Shown in pieces: positions 44,012-52,997 of a stretch of 64,000 nucleotides of DNA. A program made the position numbers and the translations under genes. Within the stretch, counting starts at the first letter, position 1. Every line of letters begins with the position of its first letter. Under the pieces are notes generated by a model that did not search any database, was not told the DNA's origin, and saw nothing but the letters and a program-made list of their open reading frames with translations. This DNA comes from a bacterium (lineage in GTDB: Bacteria; CLD3; SB21): positions 1 to 64,000 of the forward strand of contig WBUR01000010.1 of NCBI GenBank assembly GCA_008933615.1, given 5' to 3'.

Positions 44012-46411
44012 TTATCTTAATTGTGCGCCAAAATCTTTTTCAACTTTTGAAATTACCGTCTTCAATGCGGCATCAATCTCTTCCTCGGTCAATGTTCGTT
44101 CTGGAGATTGAAACAGAAGCGAGAAAGCTAAACTTTTTTTATCCGATGCGATCTGGTCCCCGGTATATACATCAAAAACATCAAGCGATTCTAAATTCGC
44201 TCCGGCATTACCGCGAATAACATTCATGAGCGAGCCGGCAGAGATTGACTTATTAACTGTCAGAGCCAAATCTCGCTGAATAGATGGAAATCGCGATATC
44301 GGCTTAACTGCTTTTTTGAATCGGGCTAACTCTGATAACTTCGTATAATCCAATTCAAACGCCCAAACGTCCTTTTCAATGTCAAAGTGCCGTAGAATAC
44401 TCTTTTGGATCTTTCCAATACGGCCCAGAAGATGTTTTCCTGAACAAATTTCCAAAGAGTTAGGTGCATACACCTCAATAAAATTATAGGGATTAAATTC
44501 AATAGAGTCAAGCATAAATTTTTGACAAATGCGCAGAATTACGCTCTTTAAGTCAAAAAAATCAAAAGGTTCTGATTGATGGCTCCAGTGAATTGGGTCG
44601 CGCATTCCTGTTGCGCATCCGCAGATTATTGTTTGTTCATCCGGTAATGGGTTGCCGACATTATGCAAATATATCTTACCGATCTCATACAGTTGGAGGT
44701 CATAGTTCTTTCTGAACAAGTTTCCCTTGATGATATCAAACAGGCTTGGGAGCAAAGAAGTACGCATAACGGACATATCTTCGCTGATTGGATTCATAAT
44801 CTTCATGAATTGCCCTTCAGCCTGCGGTGATAGTACGAGCTGAGGCTTCGGATGAACCATCGAATTGGTTACAGCTTCTGAGAATCCAATTTCACGCATG
44901 GTTGCGCGAAGTTCTCTTGAGAGTCTTTCTGGTTTCGATTCTTCCGCTTCATAATTTACATATGCGCCGGTTGCGTTTGGAATTTGATCATATCCGTAAA
45001 TACGGGCAATCTCCTCGATCAGGTCTTCTTCGACGTTCAGATCGAGCCTGAAACTCGGCGGTGTGACTTCAAATTCTCCGCCGCTTGTTTTATTTACGCG
45101 GCATTCCAATTTTTCTAATATTGAAACGGCGTCTTTCTCTGGAATAGTTAATCCGAGTAATTTATTTACTGCAGATGCTCGAAGTTTCACCGTTCGCGGC
45201 GCGCGGGGTTGTGCGACAACATCAATAACTCCGGACGCGATGGAACCACCGGCGCATTGCATGATGAGGTCTGTTGCGCGGTCGAGCGCTCGTAATGTTC
45301 CTTCCGTGTCAATTCCACGGCCAAATCGTCCCGATGCATCGGAGGTAATTCCAAGGAATTTAGAAGATCGACGTATCCGTTTTGAATTGAAATACGCCGA
45401 TTCCAGCAAAACATTCTTTGTCTCATCGGAAATTTCGGAGTTTTTACCGCCCATGATGCCGCCGATAGCAATAGCGCGTTCCGAGTCGCAGATCATAACC
45501 GCTTCGTCGTTGAGTTCATGAAATTTTCCGTCGAGTGTCTGAAATTTTTCACCTGCTTTTGATTTTTTGACGATGATACGGTGGCCTTTGAGTTCATCAT
45601 AATCAAACGCGTGCAATGGCTGGCCGCATTCGAGCATGACAAAATTGGTTATATCGACAATATTATTGATAGATCGTAATCCGACAGCTTCCAGTTTTTC
45701 GACGAGCCATTGCGGAGACGGTCCGATGGTCACGCCCTGCACAACGCGCGCGGCGTAGCGGGGACAACCATCCGCATCTTCAATTGCTACCGACGCAAGT
45801 GAAGTGACAGATTCATTACTTTCCGTAATCTTAGTTTCCGGAATTCTTAAAGGTTTATTTTCGATGACGGCTATTTCCCTTGCAATACCAAGCATATTTA
45901 AACAATCTGGGCGATTAGACGTCACGTCGATCTCAAATATGGTTTCTCCGAGTTTCATGAACTCCGTGAAGGCCTGGCCTATTTGATAGGATTGATGCAT
46001 ATCCAGTTCCCAAATTCCTGGAGATTTGTCTTTTTCGAATCCAAGTTCACTTTTTGAACAAATCATGCCGCTAGATTCTTCCCCCCGAATTTTAGCCTTT
46101 TTGATTTCAAATCCTCCCGGCATCATCGTACCGATAGTGGCGACAGCCACGAGCTGGCCTTCTTGTACGTTCGGCGCACCACAGACAATATTCAATAGGT
46201 CGTTTCCGATATCAACGCGGGTTAAAGACAATTTATCCGCGTTCGGATGTTTTGTGACTTCTATAACTTTGCCAATGATTACGCCTTTGAAAGGATCACG
46301 TTCAAAGATTTCTTCGACATTTAGTCCGTTCATCGTCAATCGATGCGCGAGATCGCGCATCGGCAGGGAAATATCAACATAGTTCCGTAACCAATTAAGA
46401 GATACTCTCAT
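44012..46411 (-). CDS. pheT: Phenylalanyl-tRNA synthetase beta subunit
   Basis: About 799 residues from ATG 46411, where a CGGAGTAAGT site lies directly upstream and the protein opens MRVSLNWLRNYVDI as in homologues. It contains the tRNA-binding EMAP-like domain (GKVIEVTKHPNADKLSLTRVDIG), B3/B4 editing domain (VDITNFVMLECGQPLHAFD), B5 (LIEEIARIYGYDQIP) and the C-terminal anticodon-binding domain (FPSIQRDLALTVNKSISAGSLMNVIR). It works as an alpha2-beta2 enzyme; pheS is not adjacent, since the upstream side is a 530-base divergent gap. Confidence 0.95.
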   Translation of the reverse strand: MRVSLNWLRNYVDISLPMRDLAHRLTMNGLNVEEIFERDPFKGVIIGKVIEVTKHPNADKLSLTRVDIGNDLLNIVCGAPNVQEGQLVAVATIGTMMPGGFEIKKAKIRGEESSGMICSKSELGFEKDKSPGIWELDMHQSYQIGQAFTEFMKLGETIFEIDVTSNRPDCLNMLGIAREIAVIENKPLRIPETKITESNESVTSLASVAIEDADGCPRYAARVVQGVTIGPSPQWLVEKLEAVGLRSINNIVDITNFVMLECGQPLHAFDYDELKGHRIIVKKSKAGEKFQTLDGKFHELNDEAVMICDSERAIAIGGIMGGKNSEISDETKNVLLESAYFNSKRIRRSSKFLGITSDASGRFGRGIDTEGTLRALDRATDLIMQCAGGSIASGVIDVVAQPRAPRTVKLRASAVNKLLGLTIPEKDAVSILEKLECRVNKTSGGEFEVTPPSFRLDLNVEEDLIEEIARIYGYDQIPNATGAYVNYEAEESKPERLSRELRATMREIGFSEAVTNSMVHPKPQLVLSPQAEGQFMKIMNPISEDMSVMRTSLLPSLFDIIKGNLFRKNYDLQLYEIGKIYLHNVGNPLPDEQTIICGCATGMRDPIHWSHQSEPFDFFDLKSVILRICQKFMLDSIEFNPYNFIEVYAPNSLEICSGKHLLGRIGKIQKSILRHFDIEKDVWAFELDYTKLSELARFKKAVKPISRFPSIQRDLALTVNKSISAGSLMNVIRGNAGANLESLDVFDVYTGDQIASDKKSLAFSLLFQSPERTLTEEEIDAALKTVISKVEKDFGAQLR

Positions 46412-46631
46412 ACTTACTCCGATTTTTTTTCGTCGCGATGTCTCATGCACGCCATTGCCGTCGACGCCATCGCTTTAATATTATTTTTTTTGCTGATAAT
46501 CAAGTACAAATTCGATTTTGAGAATCATACCTATTTGCTTCAAAGTTTCTATATAAAATTTCATGAAAATATTCAATTGCATTTTTGTTATTTTGCTTGC
46601 AGATCGGTACAGAATACCAATAATGAGCTAA

Positions 46632-46700
46632 TGTGGAGGTGATCTCCACACTTTGTGTGATCGTGGAGTGTATTATTTTCTGATTTTTTATTAAAATCAG
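46632..46700. promoter_or_regulatory. Mutually exclusive hairpins (possible attenuator-like element)
   Basis: TGTGGAG (46632-46638) pairs with CTCCACA (46644-46650); the same CTCCAC segment can instead pair with GTGGAG at 46663-46668. A separate perfect 8-bp hairpin (CTGATTTT 46680-46687, AAAATCAG 46693-46700) follows. Transcription direction is unknown. Confidence 0.4.
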
Positions 46701-46856
46701 TTGGGTATAAGAGTAAATCTATGTAAACAAAACCAGACTTAATCTTTGGAAACGCTAGAGTATTAGTAAAGTATTAATTTACAATATCTTAGTTAAGCTG
46801 TCACATTCTATTATCGAAAACAGAATGCAACTAAATGCATTAAATTTTACAAAAAC

Positions 46857-46870
46857 ATGACATACGTCAT
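46857..46870. promoter_or_regulatory. Palindrome ATGAC-N4-GTCAT upstream of the redox cluster
   Basis: A perfect 5+4+5 inverted repeat 75 bases before the ferredoxin gene start, resembling in size the operators of FNR/CRP-type dimers though not matching their consensus. Confidence 0.4.
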
Positions 46871-46944
46871 TGTTTGTGAAAAAAAACACAAGTATATTGA
46901 GTTTGTTGTGGAGATATTCCTAACACTTTTGAAAGGAACGGAAC

Positions 46945-47853
46945 ATGTCTGGCAAGAGTCGACGCGATTTTCTCAAAAAAACCGCAATAATCGGGGCAGG
47001 GGTTACGGGGCTATCTGTCTCACCGGCAAAAGCAGCCCCCAAGAATATTTTATCGGCAGATCGAATGGGGGTTCTTGTAGATACTACAGTGTGCGTGGGA
47101 TGCAGAAATTGCGAGTGGGCTTGCAAGGATGCCCATAATTTATCTGCCGGAGAGTTATTTTCTTATGAAGATAGAAAACCTATGGAAACTAAAAGAAGGC
47201 CTGATCACACTGCATTGACCGTTGTGAATGAGTATTCACATGGCAAGAATTCAAATCTGCCTGTTGATGTAAAAGTACAGTGCATGCATTGCGATCAACC
47301 GGCTTGCGTATCTGCTTGTATTGTTGGAGCTTTTTCAAAACAGGAAAACGGAGCAGTTATTTGGGATACCGATATGTGTATTGGCTGCCGTTATTGTCTC
47401 GCGGCATGTCCATTTCAGATCCCGGCGTTTGAGTATGATAAGGCGCTTGATCCGCTGATCATGAAATGTGATTTTTGCTTTAATAGAACAAAAGAAGGAA
47501 AACTTCCTGCTTGCGTTGCTATCTGTCCGGTCGAGGCGCTCACGTACGGACCCAGAAGCGAACTTATTAAGATTGCTCGTAATCGCATCAAGAGAGATCC
47601 GGATCGTTATGTGGATCATATACTTGGTGAACATGAAGTAGGCGGCACTTCGTGGCTGTACCTGTCATCAAAAGAATTTAAGGAACTGGAATTTCCAAAT
47701 TTAGGGAATAACCCTGCGCCAGGTGTTTCCGAATCAATTCAGCATGGAATTTTTGCATACTTCGTTCCTCCGGTTTCGCTTTATGCACTGCTCGGCGGAA
47801 TTATGTGGATTGCAAAACGCCGCAAAGAGTTAAAAGAGGAGGAACACGTATGA
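46945..47853 (+). CDS. HybA/NrfC-like periplasmic 4Fe-4S ferredoxin with Tat signal
   Basis: A protein of 302 residues. The Tat signal is SRRDFLKKTAIIGAG (twin Arg near residue 5), with probable cleavage after SPAKA. Four Cys clusters follow for four [4Fe-4S] centres: CVGCRNCEWACK, CMHCDQPACVSAC, CIGCRYCLAACP and CDFCFNRT...CVAICP. A C-terminal hydrophobic helix (about 268-288) followed by basic residues anchors it, as in HybA. It should carry electrons between the HybB/NrfD-like quinone subunit and the cytochrome encoded next. A GAAAGGAAC site precedes the ATG. First gene of the cluster. Confidence 0.92.
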   Translation: MSGKSRRDFLKKTAIIGAGVTGLSVSPAKAAPKNILSADRMGVLVDTTVCVGCRNCEWACKDAHNLSAGELFSYEDRKPMETKRRPDHTALTVVNEYSHGKNSNLPVDVKVQCMHCDQPACVSACIVGAFSKQENGAVIWDTDMCIGCRYCLAACPFQIPAFEYDKALDPLIMKCDFCFNRTKEGKLPACVAICPVEALTYGPRSELIKIARNRIKRDPDRYVDHILGEHEVGGTSWLYLSSKEFKELEFPNLGNNPAPGVSESIQHGIFAYFVPPVSLYALLGGIMWIAKRRKELKEEEHV

Positions 47854-49097
47854 ACCACGAATCTGTAAATCCCGTTCCCATTAAGCATAGATTTTTTACA
47901 CCCGGCGTCATAGTACTCGTCATGATTGCGCTAAATGGCATTGTTTTCTTAATGGGCAGGTTTTTCTTCGGACTAGGCGCGGTTACCAATCTTAATAATC
48001 AATATCCCTGGGGATTATGGATTGGAGTGGATGTCGCCGCCGGTGTTGCTCTTGCTGCAGGAGGATTTACCACTGCCGCACTGGGTCATGTTATGCATCG
48101 TGAAGAGTATCATGCCGTTATACGTCCTGCCTTGCTGACGGCTATGTTGGGTTATACTTTTGTTGCTTTTGGAGTTTTTGTCGATATCGGAAGGTGGTAT
48201 TTCATTTGGCATCCGCTGATTATGTGGAACGGCAACTCCGCTTTGTTTGAAGTAGGCATTTGTGTTATGATATATATGAGCGTTCTCTACATTGAATTTC
48301 TCCCCATTTTCACAGAAAGATTTATAGGAAAAGTTAATTTGCCCGGTGTATTGTCCGCTTTGAACAAACCTACAGATAAAATACTGAGATTTCTTGATCG
48401 TGGACTTTCAAAGACCATGTTCATATTCATAATTGCGGGTGTCGTACTCTCGACGCTTCATCAATCCTCGCTCGGCACCTTAATGGTCATTGCAGGGCCA
48501 AAGATGCATCCGCTTTGGCAAACACCGGTTCTCCCACTCTTATTTTTGCTATCTGCGGTTTCCGTTGGTTTCCCAATGGTCATTTTTGAATCTCTAATCG
48601 CTTCACGGTCACTTAAATTAAAGCCGGAAATGCACGTTCTTTCACGATTAGGATCCATGATTGCGCCTTTACTTGGAATTTATCTCGCATTCAAAATTGG
48701 CGATATCGTCATTCGAGAGACCTTTGTATATTTGGGGGAACTTAATACGGCAAGTGTTATGTTCACGATCGAAATTTTGTTTGGAGTAATTATTCCGTTA
48801 CGAATGTTCCTTTCACCGAAAGTTTTAAAATCGCCCCCGTTGCTATTTACGGCATCCGGGCTGGTTGTGTTTGGAGTTCTGTTAAACCGAATTAATAATT
48901 TTGTGGTTGCTTACACTCCGCCATACTCGACGGAATCTTATTTCCCGTCCTTCGGTGAAATTTCCGTAACGGTTGGATTCGTTGCGATGCTGGTTCTAGC
49001 CTACCGTTTTATTGTCTTAAATTTTCCTGTTATAAGTTTGCCGGGCAAACAAACCGCACAGCCCACCAAATATAGCATCAGAGGGGTGGAACAATGA
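47850..49097 (+). CDS. HybB/NrfD-like integral membrane quinone-interacting subunit
   Basis: About 415 residues from ATG 47850, which overlaps the ferredoxin stop (ATGA) and has an AGGAGG site; upstream codons lie inside the ferredoxin gene. About ten membrane helices. Typical blocks are PWGLWIGVDVAAGVALAAGGF, GRWYFIWHPLIMWNGNSALFEVGICVMIY and LHQSSLGTLMVIA. NrfD/HybB proteins bind (mena)quinone without cofactors and pass electrons to the attached ferredoxin subunit. Direction of flow is not decidable from sequence. It overlaps the next gene by four bases. Confidence 0.92.
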   Translation: MNHESVNPVPIKHRFFTPGVIVLVMIALNGIVFLMGRFFFGLGAVTNLNNQYPWGLWIGVDVAAGVALAAGGFTTAALGHVMHREEYHAVIRPALLTAMLGYTFVAFGVFVDIGRWYFIWHPLIMWNGNSALFEVGICVMIYMSVLYIEFLPIFTERFIGKVNLPGVLSALNKPTDKILRFLDRGLSKTMFIFIIAGVVLSTLHQSSLGTLMVIAGPKMHPLWQTPVLPLLFLLSAVSVGFPMVIFESLIASRSLKLKPEMHVLSRLGSMIAPLLGIYLAFKIGDIVIRETFVYLGELNTASVMFTIEILFGVIIPLRMFLSPKVLKSPPLLFTASGLVVFGVLLNRINNFVVAYTPPYSTESYFPSFGEISVTVGFVAMLVLAYRFIVLNFPVISLPGKQTAQPTKYSIRGVEQ

Positions 49098-50236
49098 AAA
49101 ACATTCTAATTAGTTTGTTTCTGATCGCAGCACTTTCAGCCGGAGTTAATGCACAGCAAAGCCCGGGTAAAGATCATGCCAAGCTTAGTATCAGTTGCAA
49201 AACCTGTCATACATGCGATGTACCAAAGAAAGATGAACCGTGCCTGGTCACATGTCCCCGTGAAAAAATAGTGACGATTTATCAAAAACCGGAGCAAACT
49301 CCCGAACTGATAATCATGGATCAGATATTGGATCGATACGGGCCTGTTTACTTTTCGCATAAGTTACATGCGCAAATGTCTATTATGTCCGGAGGTTGTG
49401 AGAATTGCCACCATCACAATACCTCGGGTCCCATTTTGCAGTGTAACAGCTGCCATGAATTATCACGAAAGCGGGAAGATGTCAGTTTACCTGATCTAAA
49501 GGGCGCTTATCACAGGCAATGCATGGATTGTCATCGGGAATGGAGTCATGAAACAGGTTGCAATTCGTGTCATAAATTGAAAAAAGATCTTAAGGATACG
49601 AAACAAGAAGATACTCATAAAAAGTATTTAGGAAAAGATCATCCTGTTATTTTGGAGCCGTCACACATCAGTTATGAAACCAATTCGGATAAAGGGAAGC
49701 TTGTTACATTTTATCATGACGATCATACGAAAAAATTTGGATTGTCCTGTGCCGGTTGCCATAAACAGGAAACATGCGCTAAATGTCACGACGTAAGTAA
49801 AAAATTCAATGGCAAAATAAAGTCTGCAAATGTAGACAAGTCTTTTGATGAGCAGCACAAAAACTGTATTTCATGCCACAAAGACGATAAATGCAGTTCG
49901 TGTCACAGCGATACAAAGCTTGAGCCTTTTGACCATGCGCTTAACTCCGGGTGGGCGTTGGGTAAACATCACGTGCGGCTTTCATGCGCCAAATGTCATG
50001 GATCAAAACTTCCGTATAAAAAAATCGACAATGCCTGTTTAAGCTGCCATAAAGATTGGAACAAAGATAATTTTAAACATTCGGTCACGGGCTTACAGTT
50101 AGATGAAACTCATTTTGAACTTGGTTGCGACGATTGTCATTCAGGTAATAATTATGCATTAAAACCAAACTGCACTGGCTGTCATGATAATTATGTATAT
50201 CCAAAACAAAAGCCGGGAAAGTTGGTTAATAAATAA
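49094..50236 (+). CDS. Thirteen-heme c-type cytochrome
   Basis: A protein of 380 residues with a Sec signal peptide (about 1-20, ending GVNAQ). I count thirteen CXXCH motifs: CKTCH, CENCH, CNSCH, CMDCH, CNSCH, CAGCH, CAKCH, CISCH, CSSCH, CAKCH, CLSCH, CDDCH and CTGCH. Extra His residues (FSHKLH, HVRLSC, DETHFEL) are probable distal ligands. The spacing resembles class III/NapC-type electron-wire cytochromes and not NrfA nitrite reductase, because no CXXCK is present. It should accept or donate electrons for the ferredoxin/HybB pair in the periplasm. No export partner (beta-barrel) is encoded nearby. Confidence 0.92.
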   Translation: MKNILISLFLIAALSAGVNAQQSPGKDHAKLSISCKTCHTCDVPKKDEPCLVTCPREKIVTIYQKPEQTPELIIMDQILDRYGPVYFSHKLHAQMSIMSGGCENCHHHNTSGPILQCNSCHELSRKREDVSLPDLKGAYHRQCMDCHREWSHETGCNSCHKLKKDLKDTKQEDTHKKYLGKDHPVILEPSHISYETNSDKGKLVTFYHDDHTKKFGLSCAGCHKQETCAKCHDVSKKFNGKIKSANVDKSFDEQHKNCISCHKDDKCSSCHSDTKLEPFDHALNSGWALGKHHVRLSCAKCHGSKLPYKKIDNACLSCHKDWNKDNFKHSVTGLQLDETHFELGCDDCHSGNNYALKPNCTGCHDNYVYPKQKPGKLVNK

Positions 50237-50288
50237 TAAGATAGTTGAAGGATTAAGAATCTGAACCGTCTCTAGGAACTAGCATACC

Positions 50289-52151
50289 ATGTTTAAACAA
50301 ATAGGATTCCGCCTTATATCCGTCGTTGCGTTAGCGTCGCTGATTATTATTGGCGTATTTGCTTACTTCAATGTCAAATCGCAAAGCAGCAGCTTTATCT
50401 CGGAGGTTGAAAGACATGCTAATCAGCTGGGTGAAACGGTTGTAGCCAGCACTCGCTTTGATATGATGCTGAATCAAAGAGACAGAATTCAACAAACCAT
50501 CAATTCGATAGGTAAGCAGCCGCAGATCAGAGATGTTCGGATCATCAACAAGGTCGGGGAAATAATTTATTCTTCCAATCCTGCTTATATAAATAAGATG
50601 GTCGATAAGCAGGCTGAAAGTTGTTACGCATGCCACTCGGAGGATCAGCCGCTTGAACAAATTTCGATTACTGAACGAACCAGGATATTTAAAATCCATC
50701 AAGACTCTAACCGGGTACTTGGCATAATTACCCCGATTTACAATGAACAATCCTGCTGGCAGTCTGACTGTCACGCACACCCTAAAAATCAAAAAGTTCT
50801 GGGAGTTTTGGATGTTTCTATCTCACTTGCAGAGATTGATAAAGCAATTATCACCAGAGAATGGGAAATTGTGATCTTTGCGGTTATAGCTATCATTTCG
50901 CTCGGATTATTAATCGCTCTATTTGTGCGGCGCTGGGTTTCGAATCCCGTGCATGAATTACTTAATGCAACTCAACAAGTCGGCCAGGGCAACCTGAATT
51001 GTACAATTAAGTATCTAGGCGATAATGAAATTGGAATGCTCGGCGAATCATTTAATAATATGACAAAGAAATTGTCCGAAGCAAGACTGCAGCTTTTCCA
51101 ATCGGATAAAATGGCCTCGCTTGGAAGATTAGCCGCAGGCGTGGCGCATGAAATTAATAATCCGCTAACGGGTGTTCTAACTTATAGCAGTTTCCTGCTT
51201 AAGAGGACAAAAGATAATCCGGAACTCCAGGAAGATCTGAAAGTCATTGTCAGAGAAACGTTGCGTAGCAGAGAAATAGTAAAGAGCCTGTTAGATTTCG
51301 CTCGCCAGTCCGTTCCGAAGAAGGGTGTTGCGGATATAAATGCTATAATTGATAAAGCCATTGCTGTCATTGAGAAGCAGCTAACGATCAAGAAAATAAA
51401 AATTGTCAAGCAGTCTGAAAATGATCTTCCCAAAATAACGGTTGACGCAAATCAGATGCAACAAGTGTTTATTAACCTTTTTGTCAATGCATCGGACGCG
51501 ATCGGAAAAGAAGGCGGTACCATAAAAGCATTCACAAAACAAATATCTCTTTCACCGTTTGGGGTCGCTCAAATAAAAAAGGCGACTTGTCCAAAACGGC
51601 ACAGTCTAATCGACAATGAATTCAAGATAGACGGGCTCCCGGCATTGAAAGTTAAAGTTGTTTCTCATAAAGAGGAAGGTATAGTTCACTTTGATCCCGT
51701 ATACGGAAAGCGTCGGAATCATTTTAATCCCGGTTATAAAATAGTCGCGGATACAAAATTTGTTTGCCCGGACTGCAATAGTTCCCTTGTTCCGCAGGAT
51801 AAACCCTGTCCCAACTGCGGAGCTCCCGTTCTATCTTTTGAAATAAGCGGGCAAGGCGTTTACGAAGTATGTTCGTCTGAAAAGAGCGATTGGGAGAAAT
51901 GGGACTTTGTTGACTCCGCCGGACTGAAAGAATATATAGAGATAAGAATTTCTGACAGCGGCAGCGGAATTAGTAAAAGTGATCTCCCGAAGATCTTTGA
52001 ACCATTTTTCTCCACGAAAGGACAAAAAGGAACCGGGCTTGGTTTAGCAGTCATTTGGGGAATAATTGATAATCATGATGGAACGATCAGCGTTGAAAGT
52101 GAAGAGGGTAAAGGAACTACATTCATTATCCGTCTTCCATTGAAAGCCTAG
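50289..52151 (+). CDS. Heme-motif sensor histidine kinase with zinc-ribbon-like insert in the ATPase domain
   Basis: A protein of 620 residues. TM1 is at about 8-28 and TM2 at about 192-212, enclosing a periplasmic domain that has C112YAC115H116 and C156WQSDC161H162, i.e. one CXXCH and one CX4CH. HAMP follows (about 213-265), then HisKA with H287 in GVAHEINNPL and HATPase with N-box NLFVNASDAIG, G1 DSGSGI and G2 GTGLGLA. Between N-box and G1, residues ~425-545 are an insertion with C434 and two CxxC pairs (C493/C496, C507/C510), a likely metal ribbon. The periplasmic motifs suggest covalent c-type heme and redox or gas sensing. The start lies 52 bases after the cytochrome gene. Confidence 0.88.
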   Translation: MFKQIGFRLISVVALASLIIIGVFAYFNVKSQSSSFISEVERHANQLGETVVASTRFDMMLNQRDRIQQTINSIGKQPQIRDVRIINKVGEIIYSSNPAYINKMVDKQAESCYACHSEDQPLEQISITERTRIFKIHQDSNRVLGIITPIYNEQSCWQSDCHAHPKNQKVLGVLDVSISLAEIDKAIITREWEIVIFAVIAIISLGLLIALFVRRWVSNPVHELLNATQQVGQGNLNCTIKYLGDNEIGMLGESFNNMTKKLSEARLQLFQSDKMASLGRLAAGVAHEINNPLTGVLTYSSFLLKRTKDNPELQEDLKVIVRETLRSREIVKSLLDFARQSVPKKGVADINAIIDKAIAVIEKQLTIKKIKIVKQSENDLPKITVDANQMQQVFINLFVNASDAIGKEGGTIKAFTKQISLSPFGVAQIKKATCPKRHSLIDNEFKIDGLPALKVKVVSHKEEGIVHFDPVYGKRRNHFNPGYKIVADTKFVCPDCNSSLVPQDKPCPNCGAPVLSFEISGQGVYEVCSSEKSDWEKWDFVDSAGLKEYIEIRISDSGSGISKSDLPKIFEPFFSTKGQKGTGLGLAVIWGIIDNHDGTISVESEEGKGTTFIIRLPLKA

Positions 52152-52154
52152 ATT

Positions 52155-52961
52155 ATGAGCAAATCAACAAAAATATTAGTCATCGATGACGAACAGGTGA
52201 TTATCGATGCCGTAACCAAGATCTGTTCGCTTGAGAGTTATTCAGTTGACTTTGCTTTGGGCGTAAAAAGTGCAATTGAGAAAATTTCTCAAAGCTATTA
52301 CTCAATTATTATATGCGATATCATGATGCCCGACGGCGACGGATTTCAAATTCTGGACGAACTTCGAAATCGGAATGTTGACAGCGCATTAATAATGATG
52401 ACGGGTTATTCCACCGTTGAAAATGCAGTCAATTCGCTTTACCAGGGAGCCGTTGATTTTATACCCAAGCCCTTTACGGTAGATGAATTGCTTAGTTCGG
52501 TATTTCGCGCAAATAAGTATCAGGAAATAAAAAAGAGACAAACGGATCTTTCGGCCCAAAATAACCCGAGCGGTTTTCTTTACGTTTCTTGTCCTGCAAA
52601 ATATTTACGTTTAGGTTATTCGAGTTGGATGTTCCAGGAGAATGACGGCAGCGTTCTCATTGGCGCGTGCGATCTCTTTTTAAAAACCATCGATTCAGTT
52701 AAAGAAATAGAACTTCTAGCATCAGAGGAAGAGATAGTGCAAGGCGTGAGCTGTGCCGCCATTAAGTCAGGCGATGATAGAGCACATAACATTCTTTCGC
52801 CTGTTTCCGGCAGGATAATTGAAGTCAATCACAAACTCAATTTGAATACGAACATGATTGAGAAGGATCCCTACTTTGAAGGTTGGATTTATCGCGTTAT
52901 TCCTGCTGATATTGCCTATGAAATAAAAACGTTGGTTCCTTATAATTCAGATAGATTGTAA
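52155..52961 (+). CDS. Response regulator with C-terminal GcvH-like domain
   Basis: A protein of 268 residues. The receiver (about 5-122) has its acid pocket at IDDEQ, phospho-acceptor D55 in ICDIMMPDGDG, and K107 region FIPKPF. The C-terminal part (about 145-255) aligns along its length with glycine-cleavage H protein: YLRLGYSSWMFQENDGSVLIGACD, then SPVSGRIIEVN (215 on) and EKDPYFEGWIYRVIPAD. At the lipoyl-Lys position, seven residues before SPVSG, it has D208; the nearest Lys is four residues further away. It is therefore probably not lipoylated and the fold may be a binding or sensor module. Three bases separate it from the kinase gene. No DNA-binding domain is present. Confidence 0.87.
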   Translation: MSKSTKILVIDDEQVIIDAVTKICSLESYSVDFALGVKSAIEKISQSYYSIIICDIMMPDGDGFQILDELRNRNVDSALIMMTGYSTVENAVNSLYQGAVDFIPKPFTVDELLSSVFRANKYQEIKKRQTDLSAQNNPSGFLYVSCPAKYLRLGYSSWMFQENDGSVLIGACDLFLKTIDSVKEIELLASEEEIVQGVSCAAIKSGDDRAHNILSPVSGRIIEVNHKLNLNTNMIEKDPYFEGWIYRVIPADIAYEIKTLVPYNSDRL

Positions 52962-52997
52962 ATTGGCAAAGAAATATTAATCTTTAGGAGATATATC

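Larger units (their letters stand above)
46412..46944. other. Long divergent intergenic region between pheT and the cytochrome/sensor cluster
   Basis: 530 bases, AT-rich, with no convincing gene. It contains the alternating hairpins at 46632-46700 and the palindrome at 46857-46870, annotated separately. Both the pheT promoter and that of the redox cluster must lie here. I looked for a sigma-54 TGGCAC-N5-TTGC element and saw none. Confidence 0.6.

Noticed and set aside
46412-46944. Sigma-54 promoter for the redox cluster
   Set aside because: No TGGCAC-N5-TTGC match was seen despite the sigma-54 activator in the cluster.
46945-50236. Nrf nitrite reductase or hydrogenase-2 operon
   Set aside because: No NrfA-type CXXCK heme, no NiFe hydrogenase subunits; only the conduit-type subunits are present.
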